A stretch of 64,000 bases of DNA from Balanoglossus misakiensis (lineage: Eukaryota > Hemichordata), in the NCBI GenBank assembly GCA_040954595.2, contig CM082586.2, positions 11,160,001 through 11,224,000 on the forward strand, read 5' to 3'. Position 1 is the first letter of the stretch. Each line of letters opens with the position of its first letter. Shown in pieces: positions 29,201 to 42,800 of the stretch. The translations under genes and the position numbers were made by a program. The notes under the pieces were generated by a model. That model had not been told where the DNA came from. It did not search any database and saw nothing but the letters and a program-made list of their open reading frames with translations.

Positions 29201-32093
29201 CCAGAGCACACAGTAACCAGGCCATAGTGGACAGTGTTCTGCCCTTTAATTTTGAGTGTTTGGTGGGGTCAACCTTTGCGTCAACATTAACCAGAGCACA
29301 CAGTAACCAGGCCATAGTGGACAGTGTGCTGCCCATTAATTTTGAGTGTTTGGTGGGGTCAACCTTTGCGTCAACATTAACCAGAGCACACAGTAACCAG
29401 GCCGTAGTGGACAGTGTTCTGCCCATTAATTTTGAGTGTTTGGTGGGGTCAACCTTTGCGTCAACATTAACCAGAGCACACAGTAACCAGGCCATAGTGG
29501 ACAGTGTTCTGCCCATTAATTTTGAGTGTTTGGTGGGGTCAACCTTTGCGTCAACATTAACCAGAGCACACAGTAACCAGGCCGTAGTGGACAGTGTTCT
29601 GCCCATTAATTTTGAGTGTTTGGTGGGGTCAACCTTTGCGTCAACATTAACCAGAGCACACAGTAACCAGGCCAGAGTGGCCAGTATCGTGCCCATTAAT
29701 TTTGAGTGTTTGATGGGGGTCAACCTTTGCGTCAACATTAACCAGAGCACACAGTAACCAGGCCGTAGTGGACAGTGTTCTGCCCATTAATTTTGAGTGT
29801 TTGGTGGGGTCAACCTTTGCGTCAACATTAACCAGAGCACACAGTAACCAGGCCATAGTGGACAGTGTGCTGCCCATTAATTTTGAGTGTTTGGTGGGGT
29901 CAACCTTTGCGTCAACATTAACCAGAGCACACAGTAACCAGGCCGTAGTGGACAGTGTTCTGCCCATTAATTTTGAGTGTTTGGTGGGGTCAACCTTTGC
30001 GTCAACATTAACCAGAGCACACAGTAACCAGGCCGTAGTGGACAGTGTTCTGCCCATTAATTTTGAGTGTTTGGTGGGGTCAACCTTTGCGTCAACATTA
30101 ACCAGAGCACACAGTAACCAGGCCGTAGTGGACAGTGTTCTGCCCATTAATTTTGAGTGTTTGGTGGGGTCAACCTTTGCGTCAACATTAACCAGAGCAC
30201 ACAGTAACCAGGCCGTAGTGGACAGTGTTCTGCCCATTAATTTTGAGTGTTTGGTGGGGTCAACCTTTGCGTCAACATTAACTAGGCCAGAGTGGCCAGT
30301 ATCGTGCCCATTAATTTTGAGTGTTTGGTGGGGTCAACCTTTGCGTCAACATTAACTAGGCCAGAGTGGCCAGTATCGTGCCCATTAATTTTGAGTGTTT
30401 GGTGGGGTCAACCTTTGCGTCAACATTAACTAGGCCAGAGTGGCCAGTATCGTGCCCATTAATTTTGAGTGTTTGGTGGGGTCAACCTTTGCGCCAACAT
30501 TAACTAGGCCAGAGCGGCCAGTATCGTGCCCATTAATTTTGAGTGTTTGGTGGGGGTCAACCTTTGCGTCAACATTAACCAGAGCACACAGTAACCAGGC
30601 CGTAGTGGACAGTGTTCTGCCCATTAATTTTGAGTGTTTGGTGGGGGTCAACCTTTGCGTCAACATTAACCAGAGCACACAGTAACCAGGCCATAGTGGA
30701 CAGTGTGCTGCCCATTAATTTTGAGTGTTTGGTGGGGTCAACCTTTGCGTCAACATTAACCAGAGCACACAGTAACCAGGCCATAGTGGACAGTGTTCTG
30801 CCCATTAATTTTGAGTGTTTGGTGGGGTCAACCTTTGCGTCAACATTAACCAGAGCACACAGTAACCAGGCCGTAGTGGACAGTGTTCTGCCCATTAATT
30901 TTGAGTGTTTGGTGGGTCAACCTTTGCGTCAACATTAACCAGAGCACACAGTAACCAGGCCGTAGTGGACAGTGTTCTGCCCATTAATTTTGAATGTTTG
31001 GTGGGGTCAACCTTTGCGTCAACATTAACCAGAGCACACAGTAACCAGGCCATAGTGGACAGTGTTCTGCCCTTTAATTTTGAGTGTTTGGTGGGGTCAA
31101 CCTTTGCGTCAACATTAACCAGAGCACACAGTAACCAGGCCATAGTGGACAGTGTGCTGCCCATTAATTTTGAGTGTTTGGTGGGGTCAACCTTTGCGTC
31201 AACATTAACCAGAGCACACAGTAACCAGGCCGTAGTGGACAGTGTTCTGCCCATTAATTTTGAGTGTTTGGTGGGGTCAACCTTTGCGTCAACATTAACC
31301 AGAGCACACAGTAACCAGGCCATAGTGGACAGTGTTCTGCCCATTAATTTTGAGTGTTTGGTGGGGTCAACCTTTGCGTCAACATTAACCAGAGCACACA
31401 GTAACCAGGCCGTAGTGGACAGTGTTCTGCCCATTAATTTTGAGTGTTTGGTGGGGTCAACCTTTGCGTCAACATTAACCAGAGCACACAGTAACCAGGC
31501 CAGAGTGGCCAGTATCGTGCCCATTAATTTTGAGTGTTTGATGGGGGTCAACCTTTGCGTCAACATTAACCAGAGCACACAGTAACCAGGCCGTAGTGGA
31601 CAGTGTTCTGCCCATTAATTTTGAGTGTTTGGTGGGGTCAACCTTTGCGTCAACATTAACCAGAGCACACAGTAACCAGGCCATAGTGGACAGTGTGCTG
31701 CCCATTAATTTTGAGTGTTTGGTGGGGTCAACCTTTGCGTCAACATTAACCAGAGCACACAGTAACCAGGCCGTAGTGGACAGTGTTCTGCCCATTAATT
31801 TTGAGTGTTTGGTGGGGTCAACCTTTGCGTCAACATTAACCAGAGCACACAGTAACCAGGCCGTAGTGGACAGTGTTCTGCCCATTAATTTTGAGTGTTT
31901 GGTGGGGTCAACCTTTGCGTCAACATTAACCAGAGCACACAGTAACCAGGCCGTAGTGGACAGTGTTCTGCCCATTAATTTTGAGTGTTTGGTGGGGTCA
32001 ACCTTTGCGTCAACATTAACTAGGCCAGAGTGGCCAGTATCGTGCCCATTAATTTTGAGTGTTTGGTGGGGTCAACCTTTGCGTCAACATTAA
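26276..32093. repeat. Higher-order repeat: 3,492-bp block present about 1.7 times
   Basis: Variant landmarks recur exactly 3,492 bp apart: 26276/29768, 28104/31596, 26948/30440 and others. Within each block, two sub-blocks of 1,828 and 1,664 bp differ by one A plus one B unit (164 bp). The same sub-block pattern extends left to about 24500. Confidence 0.85.
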
Positions 32094-34406
32094 CTAGGCC
32101 AGAGTGGCCAGTATCGTGCCCATTAATTTTGAGTGTTTGGTGGGGTCAACCTTTGCGTCAACATTAACTAGGCCAGAGTGGCCAGTATCGTGCCCATTAA
32201 TTTTGAGTGTTTGGTGGGGTCAACCTTTGCGTCAACATTAACCAGAGCACACAGTAACCAGGCCGTAGTGGACAGTGTTCTGCCCATTAATTTTGAGTGT
32301 TTGGTGGGGTCAACCTTTGCGTCAACATTAACCAGAGCACACAGTAACCAGGCCATAGTGGACAGTGTGCTGCCCATTAATTTTGAGTGTTTGGTGGGGT
32401 CAACCTTTGCGTCAACATTAACCAGAGCAAACAGTAACCAGGCCATAGTGGACAGTGTTCTGCCCATTAATTTTGAGTGTTTGGTGGGGTCAACCTTTGC
32501 GTCAACATTAACCAGAGCACACAGTAACCAGGCCGTAGTGGACAGTGTTCTGCCCATTAATTTTGAGTGTTTGGTGGGGTCAACCTTTGCGTCAACATTA
32601 ACCAGAGCACACAGTAACCAGGCCGTAGTGGACAGTGTTCTGCCCATTAATTTTAAGTGTTTGGTGGGGTCAACCTTTGCGTCAACATTAACCAGAGCAC
32701 ACAGTAACCAGGCCGTAGTGGACAGTGTTCTGCCCATTAATTTTGAGTGTTTGGTGGGGTCAACCTTTGCGTCAACATTAACCAGAGCACACAGTAACCA
32801 GGCCGTAGTGGACAGTGTTCTGCCCATTAATTTTGAGTGTTTGGTGGGGTCAACCTTTGCGTCAACATTAACCAGAGCACACAGTAACCAGGCCATAGTG
32901 GACAGTTTGCTGCCCATTAATTTTGAGTGTTTGGTGGGGTCAACCTTTGCGTCAACATTAACCAGAGCACACAGTAACCAGGCCGTAGTGGACAGTGTTC
33001 TGCCCATTAATTTTGAGTGTTTGGTGGGGTCAACCTTTGCGTCAACATTAACCAGAGCACACAGTAACCAGGCCGTAGTGGACAGTGTTCTGCCCATTAA
33101 TTTTGAGTGTTTGGTGGGGTCAACCTTTGCGTCAACATTAACTAGGCCAGAGTGGCCAGTATCGTGCCCATTAATTTTGAGTGTTTGGTGGGGTCAACCT
33201 TTGCGTCAACATTAACTAGGCCAGAGTGGCCAGTATCGTGCCCATTAATTTTGAGTGTTTGGTGGGGTCAACCTTTGCGTCAACATTAACTAGGCCAGAG
33301 TGGCCAGTATCGTGCCCATTAATTTTGAGTGTTTGGTGGGGTCAACCTTTGCGCCAACATTAACTAGGCCAGAGTGGCCAGTATCGTGCCCATTAATTTT
33401 GAGTGTTTGGTGGGGGTCAACCTTTGCGTCAACATTAACCAGAGCACACAGTAACCAGGCCATAGTGGACAGTGTTCTGCCCTTTAATTTTGAGTGTTTG
33501 GTGGGGTCAACCTTTGCATCAACATTAACCAGAGCACACAGTAACCAGGCCGTAGTGGACAGTGTTCTGCCCATTAATTTTGAGTGTTTGGTGGGGTCAA
33601 CCTTTGCGTCAACATTAACCAGAGCACACAGTAACCAGGCCATAGTGGACAGTGTGCTGCCCATTAATTTTGAGTGTTTGGTGGGGTCAACCTTTGCGTC
33701 AACATTAACCAGAGCACACAGTAACCAGGCCGTAGTGGACAGTGTTCTGCCCATTAATTTTGAGTGTTTGGTGGGGTCAACCTTTGCGTCAACATTAACC
33801 AGAGCACACAGTAACCAGGCCATAGTGGACAGTGTTCTGCCCATTAATTTTGAGTGTTTGGTGGGGTCAACCTTTGCGTCAACATTAACCAGAGCACACA
33901 GTAACCAGGCCGTAGTGGACAGTGTTCTGCCCATTAATTTTGAGTGTTTGGTGGGGTCAACCTTTGCGTCAACATTAACCAGAGCACACAGTAACCAGGC
34001 CATAGTGGACAGTGTGCTGCCCATTAATTTTGAGTGTTTGGTGGGGTCAACCTTTGCGTCAACATTAACCAGAGCACACAGTAACCAGGCCGTAGTGGAC
34101 AGTGTTCTACCCATTAATTTTGAGTGTTTGGTGGGGTCAACCTTTGCGTCAACATTAACCAGAGCACACAGTAACCAGGCCGTAGTGGACAGTGTTCTGC
34201 CCATTAATTTTGAGTGTTTGGTGGGGTCAACCTTTGCGTCAACATTAACTAGGCCAGAGTGGCCAGTATCGTGCCCATTAATTTTGAGTGTTTGGTGGGG
34301 TCAACCTTTGCGTCAACATTAACTAGGCCAGAGTGGCCAGTATCGTGCCCATTAATTTTGAGTGTTTGGTGGGGTCAACCTTTGCGTCAACATTAACTAG
34401 GCCAGA

Positions 34407-37400
34407 GTGGCCAGTATCGTGCCCATTAATTTTGAGTGTTTGGTGGGGTCAACCTTTGCGCCAACATTAACTAGGCCAGAGTGGCCAGTATCGTGCCCAT
34501 TAATTTTGAGTGTTTGGTGGGGGTCAACCTTTGCGTCAACATTAACCAGAGCACACAGTAACCAGGCCATAGTGGACAGTGTTCTGCCCTTTAATTTTGA
34601 GTGTTTGGTGGGGTCAACCTTTGCATCAACATTAACCAGAGCACACAGTAACCAGGCCGTAGTGGACAGTGTTCTGCCCATTAATTTTGAGTGTTTGGTG
34701 GGGTCAACCTTTGCGTCAACATTAACCAGAGCACACAGTAACCAGGCCATAGTGGACAGTGTGCTGCCCATTAATTTTGAGTGTTTGGTGGGGTCAACCT
34801 TTGCGTCAACATTAACCAGAGCACACAGTAACCAGGCCGTAGTGGACAGTGTTCTGCCCATTAATTTTGAGTGTTTGGTGGGGTCAACCTTTGCGTCAAC
34901 ATTAACCAGAGCACACAGTAACCAGGCCATAGTGGACAGTGTTCTGCCCATTAATTTTGAGTGTTTGGTGGGGTCAACCTTTGCGTCAACATTAACCAGA
35001 GCACACAGTAACCAGGCCGTAGTGGACAGTGTTCTGCCCATTAATTTTGAGTGTTTGGTGGGGTCAACCTTTGCGTCAACATTAACCAGAGCACACAGTA
35101 ACCAGGCCAGAGTGGCCAGTATCGTGCCCATTAATTTTGAGTGTTTGATGGGGGTCAACCTTTGCGTCAACATTAACCAGAGCACACAGTAACCAGGCCG
35201 TAGTGGACAGTGTTCTGCCCATTAATTTTGAGTGTTTGGTGGGGTCAACCTTTGCGTCAACATTAACCAGAGCACACAGTAACCAGGCCATAGTGGACAG
35301 TGTGCTGCCCATTAATTTTGAGTGTTTGGTGGGGTCAACCTTTGCGTCAACATTAACCAGAGCACACAGTAACCAGGCCGTAGTGGACAGTGTTCTGCCC
35401 ATTAATTTTGAGTGTTTGGTGGGGTCAACCTTTGCGTCAACATTAACCAGAGCACACAGTAACCAGGCCGTAGTGGACAGTGTTCTGCCCATTAATTTTG
35501 AGTGTTTGGTGGGGTCAACCTTTGCGTCAACATTAACCAGAGCACACAGTAACCAGGCCGTAGTGGACAGTGTTCTGCCCATTAATTTTGAGTGTTTGGT
35601 GGGGTCAACCTTTGCGTCAACATTAACTAGGCCAGAGTGGCCAGTATCGTGCCCATTAATTTTGAGTGTTTGGTGGGGTCAACCTTTGCGTCAACATTAA
35701 CTAGGCCAGAGTGGCCAGTATCGTGCCCATTAATTTTGAGTGTTTGGTGGGGTCAACCTTTGCGTCAACATTAACTAGGCCAGAGTGGCCAGTATCGTGC
35801 CCATTAATTTTGAGTGTTTGGTGGGGTCAACCTTTGCGTCAACATTAACCAGAGCACACAGTAACCAGGCCGTAGTGGACAGTGTTCTGCCCATTAATTT
35901 TGAGTGTTTGGTGGGGTCAACCTTTGCGTCAACATTAACCAGAGCACACAGTAACCAGGCCATAGTGGACAGTGTGCTGCCCATTAATTTTGAGTGTTTG
36001 GTGGGGTCAACCTTTGCGTCAACATTAACCAGAGCACACAGTAACCAGGCCGTAGTGGACAGTGTTCTGCCCATTAATTTTGAGTGTTTGGTGGGGTCAA
36101 CCTTTGCGTCAACATTAACCAGAGCACACAGTAACCAGGCCATAGTGGACAGTGTGCTGCCCATTAATTTTGAGTGTTTGGTGGGGTCAACCTTTGCGTC
36201 AACATTAACCAGAGCACACAGTAACCAGGCCAGAGTGGCCAGTATCGTGCCCATTAATTTTGAGTGTTTGATGGGGGTCAACCTTTGCGTCAACATTAAC
36301 CAGAGCACACAGTAACCAGGCCGTAGTGGACAGTGTTCTGCCCATTAATTTTGAGTGTTTGGTGGGGTCAACCTTTGCGTCAACATTAACCAGAGCACAC
36401 AGTAACCAGGCCATAGTGGACAGTGTGCTGCCCATTAATTTTGAGTGTTTGGTGGGGTCAACCTTTGCGTCAACATTAACCAGAGCACACAGTAACCAGG
36501 CCGTAGTGGACAGTGTTCTGCCCATTAATTTTGAGTGTTTGGTGGGGTCAACCTTTGCGTCAACATTAACCAGAGCACACAGTAACCAGGCCGTAGTGGA
36601 CAGTGTTCTGCCCATTAATTTTGAGTGTTTGGTGGGGTCAACCTTTGCGTCAACATTAACCAGAGCACACAGTAACCAGGCCATAGTGGACAGTGTGCTG
36701 CCCATTAATTTTGAGTGTTTGGTGGGGTCAACCTTTGCGTCAACATTAACCAGAGCACACAGTAACCAGGCCGTAGTGGACAGTGTTCTGCCCATTAATT
36801 TTGAGTGTTTGGTGGGGTCAACCTTTGCGTCAACATTAACCAGAGCACACAGTAACCAGGCCATAGTGGACAGTGTTCTGCCCATTAATTTTGAGTGTTT
36901 GGTGGGGTCAACCTTTGCGTCAACATTAACCAGAGCACACAGTAACCAGGCCGTAGTGGACAGTGTTCTGCCCATTAATTTTGAGTGTTTGGTGGGGTCA
37001 ACCTTTGCGTCAACATTAACCAGAGCACACAGTAACCAGGCCATAGTGGACAGTGTGCTGCCCATTAATTTTGAGTGTTTGGTGGGGTCAACCTTTGCGT
37101 CAACATTAACCAGAGCACACAGTAACCAGGCCGTAGTGGACAGTGTTCTACCCATTAATTTTGAGTGTTTGGTGGGGTCAACCTTTGCGTCAACATTAAC
37201 CAGAGCACACAGTAACCAGGCCGTAGTGGACAGTGTTCTGCCCATTAATTTTGAGTGTTTGGTGGGGTCAACCTTTGCGTCAACATTAACTAGGCCAGAG
37301 TGGCCAGTATCGTGCCCATTAATTTTGAGTGTTTGGTGGGGTCAACCTTTGCGTCAACATTAACTAGGCCAGAGTGGCCAGTATCGTGCCCATTAATTTT

Positions 37401-39864
37401 GAGTGTTTGGTGGGGTCAACCTTTGCGTCAACATTAACTAGGCCAGAGTGGCCAGTATCGTGCCCATTAATTTTGAGTGTTTGGTGGGGTCAACCTTTGC
37501 GCCAACATTAACTAGGCCAGAGTGGCCAGTATCGTGCCCATTAATTTTGAGTGTTTGGTGGGGGTCAACCTTTGCGTCAACATTAACCAGAGCACACAGT
37601 AACCAGGCCATAGTGGACAGTGTTCTGCCCTTTAATTTTGAGTGTTTGGTGGGGTCAACCTTTGCATCAACATTAACCAGAGCACACAGTAACCAGGCCG
37701 TAGTGGACAGTGTTCTGCCCATTAATTTTGAGTGTTTGGTGGGGTCAACCTTTGCGTCAACATTAACCAGAGCACACAGTAACCAGGCCATAGTGGACAG
37801 TGTGCTGCCCATTAATTTTGAGTGTTTGGTGGGGTCAACCTTTGCGTCAACATTAACCAGAGCACACAGTAACCAGGCCGTAGTGGACAGTGTTCTGCCC
37901 ATTAATTTTGAGTGTTTGGTGGGGTCAACCTTTGCGTCAACATTAACCAGAGCACACAGTAACCAGGCCATAGTGGACAGTGTTCTGCCCATTAATTTTG
38001 AGTGTTTGGTGGGGTCAACCTTTGCGTCAACATTAACCAGAGCACACAGTAACCAGGCCGTAGTGGACAGTGTTCTGCCCATTAATTTTGAGTGTTTGGT
38101 GGGGTCAACCTTTGCGTCAACATTAACCAGAGCACACAGTAACCAGGCCAGAGTGGCCAGTATCGTGCCCATTAATTTTGAGTGTTTGATGGGGGTCAAC
38201 CTTTGCGTCAACATTAACCAGAGCACACAGTAACCAGGCCGTAGTGGACAGTGTTCTGCCCATTAATTTTGAGTGTTTGGTGGGGTCAACCTTTGCGTCA
38301 ACATTAACCAGAGCACACAGTAACCAGGCCATAGTGGACAGTGTGCTGCCCATTAATTTTGAGTGTTTGGTGGGGTCAACCTTTGCGTCAACATTAACCA
38401 GAGCACACAGTAACCAGGCCGTAGTGGACAGTGTTCTGCCCATTAATTTTGAGTGTTTGGTGGGGTCAACCTTTGCGTCAACATTAACCAGAGCACACAG
38501 TAACCAGGCCGTAGTGGACAGTGTTCTGCCCATTAATTTTGAGTGTTTGGTGGGGTCAACCTTTGCGTCAACATTAACCAGAGCACACAGTAACCAGGCC
38601 GTAGTGGACAGTGTTCTGCCCATTAATTTTGAGTGTTTGGTGGGGTCAACCTTTGCGTCAACATTAACTAGGCCAGAGTGGCCAGTATCGTGCCCATTAA
38701 TTTTGAGTGTTTGGTGGGGTCAACCTTTGCGTCAACATTAACTAGGCCAGAGTGGCCAGTATCGTGCCCATTAATTTTGAGTGTTTGGTGGGGTCAACCT
38801 TTGCGTCAACATTAACTAGGCCAGAGTGGCCAGTATCGTGCCCATTAATTTTGAGTGTTTGGTGGGGTCAACCTTTGCGTCAACATTAACCAGAGCACAC
38901 AGTAACCAGGCCGTAGTGGACAGTGTTCTGCCCATTAATTTTGAGTGTTTGGTGGGGTCAACCTTTGCGTCAACATTAACCAGAGCACACAGTAACCAGG
39001 CCATAGTGGACAGTGTGCTGCCCATTAATTTTGAGTGTTTGGTGGGGTCAACCTTTGCGTCAACATTAACCAGAGCACACAGTAACCAGGCCGTAGTGGA
39101 CAGTGTTCTGCCCATTAATTTTGAGTGTTTGGTGGGGTCAACCTTTGCGTCAACATTAACCAGAGCACACAGTAACCAGGCCATAGTGGACAGTGTGCTG
39201 CCCATTAATTTTGAGTGTTTGGTGGGGTCAACCTTTGCGTCAACATTAACCAGAGCACACAGTAACCAGGCCAGAGTGGCCAGTATCGTGCCCATTAATT
39301 TTGAGTGTTTGATGGGGGTCAACCTTTGCGTCAACATTAACCAGAGCACACAGTAACCAGGCCGTAGTGGACAGTGTTCTGCCCATTAATTTTGAGTGTT
39401 TGGTGGGGTCAACCTTTGCGTCAACATTAACCAGAGCACACAGTAACCAGGCCATAGTGGACAGTGTGCTGCCCATTAATTTTGAGTGTTTGGTGGGGTC
39501 AACCTTTGCGTCAACATTAACCAGAGCACACAGTAACCAGGCCGTAGTGGACAGTGTTCTGCCCATTAATTTTGAGTGTTTGGTGGGGTCAACCTTTGCG
39601 TCAACATTAACCAGAGCACACAGTAACCAGGCCGTAGTGGACAGTGTTCTGCCCATTAATTTTGAGTGTTTGGTGGGGTCAACCTTTGCGTCAACATTAA
39701 CCAGAGCACACAGTAACCAGGCCGTAGTGGACAGTGTTCTGCCCATTAATTTTGAGTGTTTGGTGGGGTCAACCTTTGCGTCAACATTAACTAGGCCAGA
39801 GTGGCCAGTATCGTGCCCATTAATTTTGAGTGTTTGGTGGGGTCAACCTTTGCGTCAACATTAA
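34407..39864. repeat. Higher-order repeat: 3,041-bp block present about 1.8 times
   Basis: Landmarks at 34407, 35203 and 35785 recur at 37448, 38244 and 38826, each 3,041 bp later, with the same unit variants in between. A 1,107-bp block is also repeated between 33300 and 34407. This period differs from the left half of the array, so the array grew in at least two independent block amplifications. Confidence 0.82.
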
Positions 39865-42800
39865 CTAGGCCAGAGTGGCCAGTATCGTGCCCATTAATTT
39901 TGAGTGTTTGGTGGGGTCAACCTTTGCGTCAACATTAACTAGGCCAGAGTGGCCAGTATCGTGCCCATTAATTTTGAGTGTTTGGTGGGGTCAACCTTTG
40001 CGTCAACATTAACCAGAGCACACAGTAACCAGGCCGTAGTGGACAGTGTTCTGCCCATTAATTTTGAGTGTTTGGTGGGGTCAACCTTTGCGTCAACATT
40101 AACCAGAGCACACAGTAACCAGGCCGTAGTGGACAGTGTGCTGCCCATTAATTTTGAGTGTTTGGTGGGGTCAACCTTTGCGTCAACATTAACCAGAGCA
40201 CACAGTAACCAGGCCATAGTGGACAGTGTTCTGCCCATTAATTTTGAGTGTTTGGTGGGGTCAACCTTTGCGTCAACATTAACCAGAGCACACAGTAACC
40301 AGGCCGTAGTGGACAGTGTTCTGCCCATTAATTTTGAGTGTTTGGTGGGGTCAACCTTTGCGTCAACATTAACCAGAGCACACAGTAACCAGGCCGTAGT
40401 GGACAGTGTTCTGCCCATTAATTTTGAGTGTTTGGTGGGGTCAACCTTTGCGTCAACATTAACCAGAGCACACAGTAACCAGGCCATAGTGGACAGTGTT
40501 CTGCCCATTAATTTTGAGTGTTTGGTGGGGTCAACCTTTGCGTCAACATTAACCAGAGCACACAGTAACCAGGCCGTAGTGGACAGTGTTCTGCCCATTA
40601 ATTTTGAGTGTTTGGTGGGGTCAACCTTTGCGTCAACATTAACCAGAGCACACAGTAACCAGGCCATAGTGGACAGTGTGCTGCCCATTAATTTTGAGTG
40701 TTTGGTGGGGTCAACCTTTGCGTCAACATTAACCAGAGCACACAGTAACCAGGCCGTAGTGGACAGTGTTCTGCCCATTAATTTTGAGTGTTTGGTGGGG
40801 TCAACCTTTGCGTCAACATTAACCAGAGCACACAGTAACCAGGCCATAGTGGACAGTGTGCTGCCCATTAATTTTGAGTGTTTGGTGGGGTCAACCTTTG
40901 CGTCAACATTAACCAGAGCACACAGTAACCAGGCCGTAGTGGACAGTGTTCTGCCCATTAATTTTGAGTGTTTGGTGGGGTCAACCTTTGCGTCAACATT
41001 AACCAGAGCACACAGTAACCAGGCCGTAGTGGACAGTGTTCTGCCCATTAATTTTGAGTGTTTGGTGGGGTCAACCTTTGCGTCAACATTAACTAGGCCA
41101 GAGTGGCCAGTATCGTGCCCATTAATTTTGAGTGTTTGGTGGGGTCAACCTTTGCGTCAACATTAACTAGGCCAGAGTGGCCAGTATCGTGCCCATTAAT
41201 TTTGAGTGTTTGGTGGGGTCAACCTTTGCGTCAACATTAACTAGGCCAGAGTGGCCAGTATCGTGCCCATTAATTTTGAGTGTTTGGTGGGGTCAACCTT
41301 TGCGTCAACATTAACCAGAGCACACAGTAACCAGGCCGTAGTGGACAGTGTTCTGCCCATTAATTTTGAGTGTTTGGTGGGGTCAACCTTTGCGTCAACA
41401 TTAACCAGAGCACACAGTAATCAGGCCGTAGTGGACAGTGTGCTGCCCATTAATTTTGAGTGTTTGGTGGGGTCAACCTTTGCGTCAACATTAACCAGAG
41501 CACACAGTAACCAGGCCATAGTGGACAGTGTTCTGCCCATTAATTTTGAGTGTTTGGTGGGGTCAACCTTTGCGTCAACATTAACCAGAGCACACAGTAA
41601 CCAGGCCGTAGTGGACAGTGTTCTGCCCATTAATTTTGAGTGTTTGGTGGGGTCAACCTTTGCGTCAACATTAACTAGGCCAGAGTGGCCAGTATCGTGC
41701 CCATTAATTTTGAGTGTTTGGTGGGGGTCAACCTTCGCGTCAACATTAACCAGAGCACACAGTAACCAGGCCGTAGTGGACAGTGTTCTGCCCATTAATT
41801 TTGAGTGTTTGGTGGGGTCAACCTTTGCGTCAACATTAACTAGGCCAGAGTGGCCAGTATCGTGCCCATTAATTTTGAGTGTTTGGTGGGGTCAACCTTT
41901 GCGTCAACATTAACTAGGCCAGAGTGGCCAGTATCATGCCCATTAATTTTGAGTGTTAGGTGGGGTCAACCTTTGCGTCAACATTAACTAGGCCAGAGTG
42001 GCCAGTATCCTGCCCATTAATTTTGAGTGTTTGGTGGGGTCAACTATTGCATCAACATTAACCAGGCCAGAGTGGCCAGTGTCGTGCCCATTAATTTTGA
42101 GTTTTTGGTGGGGTCAACCTTGGCATCAACATTAACTAGGCCAGAGTGGCCAGTATCGTGCCCATTAATTTTGAGTGTTTGGTGGGGTCAACCTTTGCGT
42201 CAACATTAACTAGGCCAGAGTGGCCAGTATCGTGCCCATTAATTTTGAGTGTTTGGTGGGGGTCAACCTTTGCGTCAACATTAACCAGAGCACACAGTAA
42301 CCAGGCCGTAGTGGACAGTGTTCTGCCCATTAATTTTGAGTGTTTGGTGGGGTCAACCTTTGCGTCAACATTAACCAGAGCACACAGTAACCAGGCCTTA
42401 GTGGACAGTGTGCTGCCCATTAATTTTGAGTGTTTGGTGGGGTCAACCTTTGCGTCAACATTAACCAGAGCACACAGTAACCAGGCCATAGTGGACAGTG
42501 TTCTGCCCATTAATTTTGAGTGTTTGGTGGGGTCAACCTTTGCGTCAACATTAACCAGAGCACACAGTAACCAGGCCGTAGTGGACAGTGTTCTGCCCAT
42601 TAATTTTGAGTGTTTGGTGGGGTCAACCTTTGCGTCAACATTAACCAGAGCACACAGTAACCAGGCCGTAGTGGACAGTGTTCTGCCCATTAATTTTGAG
42701 TGTTTGGTGGGGTCAACCTTTGCGTCAACATTAACCAGAGCACACAGTAACCAGGCCATAGTGGACAGTGTTCTGCCCATTAATTTTGAGTGTTTGGTGG

